Source: Lichenostomus cassidix (Eukaryota; Chordata; Aves; Passeriformes; Meliphagidae). Taken from it: a stretch of DNA of 64,000 nt. A program made the translations under genes and the position numbers. Of the stretch, positions 63,010 through 64,000 are shown piece after piece. How positions within the stretch are numbered: the first letter of the stretch is position 1; each line of letters starts with the position of its first letter. The DNA is taken from NCBI GenBank assembly GCA_008360975.2, contig CM039192.1, positions 11,887,694-11,951,693 of the forward strand. The letters are read 5' to 3'. The notes below the pieces were generated by a model that had not been told where the DNA came from, did no database searches, and saw only the letters and a list, made by a program, of their open reading frames with translations.

Positions 63010-64000
63010 TGCCATCCCCGCACTGCCCCCGTGCGGCCGCAGCCGGGAAGCGCAGCCACACGGCCCTGCCAGGCACGGCTTTGACAAAGTATCATCTGAC
63101 TGCAAAGGAAAAACTTGGCTTAAAAACCAAACCCACCCTCTACAGGAGCTATTTCCTAAAAATAGCTTTTGCATCTATTTTTACAAGTGTTTTAAGTAAT
63201 TTTAAAATCTTTATCTTACTGAAAATTCTTAATCGACAGCATTCCTTTTACATGCCCAGGCACGACTTCAGTCACTATTCTTACAACTATCTATATTTAT
63301 TTATTATTACTAAAATACTCCGGAAAATAATTGAAAAAAAAGAAGGTAAACCTAGAAATACAGGATAGGAGTTAGGTGCATTTTTCTAGGCAGAAAACGC
63401 ATATAAAGTGGGAGCTATGGCTTCAACAGTGAAGCTACAGCTGCTCACTAGGGTTAGTAACGTGGCACACTAGGCATTTAAAATCATTTTTCCCCCCCAG
63501 GCAAACTCGAGGTAGCTATAGCTCCTTTTCAGTGATTTTTCCCTTACAGCACAGGTGCTAATTGGTAAGACACAAGAAATATTCTTTGACTTGATTTTAT
63601 ACAGTACAATTCCTAAGTTTCCTAGAAATGTTGCAGGCAGGACTAAAAGAAATATATAAACATAAATCCTCCTCTAAGTACACAAAACAAGCTAGTTCAC
63701 CCTGTATTCATGCTTTTTTGTGAAACTCCCAAATCTCCCAGCCCCAAAGAAATGAATAGAGCCATAAGAATAATATTTTTAATTAATATTAATACAGAAA
63801 GAGCACATGGTACATTCCTTTCCAGCAGCAGCTCATTCAGCTCTACCATTGGAAAAAACAACAAAAAAAAAAAAATTAAGGCTAGTTGAGGGCAACCTGA
63901 TCCAATGGTTTGTTTCCCTAATGCCTTCTTGGAGACAGCCTTGTAAGTTTAAGAGACTATTTGTGCACAAAACATGGGATGTTTATTTAGCAAAACATCA
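63010..64000. other. AT-rich non-coding DNA, nothing recognised
   Basis: The GC-rich stretch ends at about 63075. Beyond that it is AT-rich, with an A-rich run near 63863-63875 and AT-rich words near 63773-63793. The 95-codon plus frame at 63081-63368 is unrecognised. Confidence 0.5.

Noticed and set aside
62456..63174. Three overlapping minus-strand frames of 206-236 codons rich in Cys-Pro-Val-Ser repeats
   Set aside because: They are translations of the GC-rich minisatellite in all three frames. No single frame is preferred, as a real gene would require.

Overview
The window looks like vertebrate nuclear DNA, most likely from a bird and possibly a songbird. Three things point that way. It has two degenerate 3' ends of CR1-type LINEs, the dominant retroposon of birds and other sauropsids. 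Interspersed repeats are otherwise very sparse. A GC-rich minisatellite built on a GGGGACACAG-like core, of a kind I associate with avian genomes, sits near the right end. Crocodile or turtle DNA cannot be excluded from sequence alone. Nothing looks bacterial: there are no operons, ribosome binding sites, tRNA or rRNA genes, or dense long ORFs.

I find no convincing protein-coding gene. The open frames are short, unlike any protein I recognise, often open on both strands over the same GC-rich stretch, and lack a series of exons with splice sites. The longest lie inside the minisatellite, where a stop-poor tandem unit leaves all three minus frames open. The window is best read as a gene desert or the inside of a very long intron. 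One exon-shaped block (36484-36584) has a good acceptor, a good donor and an open frame between them, but I do not recognise its peptide.

Layout: 1-16 kb is mostly featureless AT-rich DNA with two weak conserved-element candidates, some GC-richer islands and a 26-bp minisatellite (10573-10728). A CR1 tail lies at about 16.1-16.3 kb and a second, older one at about 20.4-20.5 kb. Between them, at 17.5-18.2 kb, is a homeodomain-site-rich stretch holding a perfect 20-bp palindrome. From 23.7 kb to 56.9 kb about a dozen blocks look like conserved non-coding regulatory elements: AT-rich, locally complex, with TAAT cores, POU octamers, SOX, TCF, MEIS and RUNX-like sites and scattered retained CpGs. 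These are inferred from base texture only, because no alignment was possible. One block contains an unusually good hairpin (43965-44064). The last 2 kb hold a CpG-containing GC-rich block and the 62/73-bp minisatellite with G-quadruplex potential.

If the conserved-element reading is right, the window is part of the long-range regulatory landscape of a developmental gene lying outside it. I cannot say which gene.
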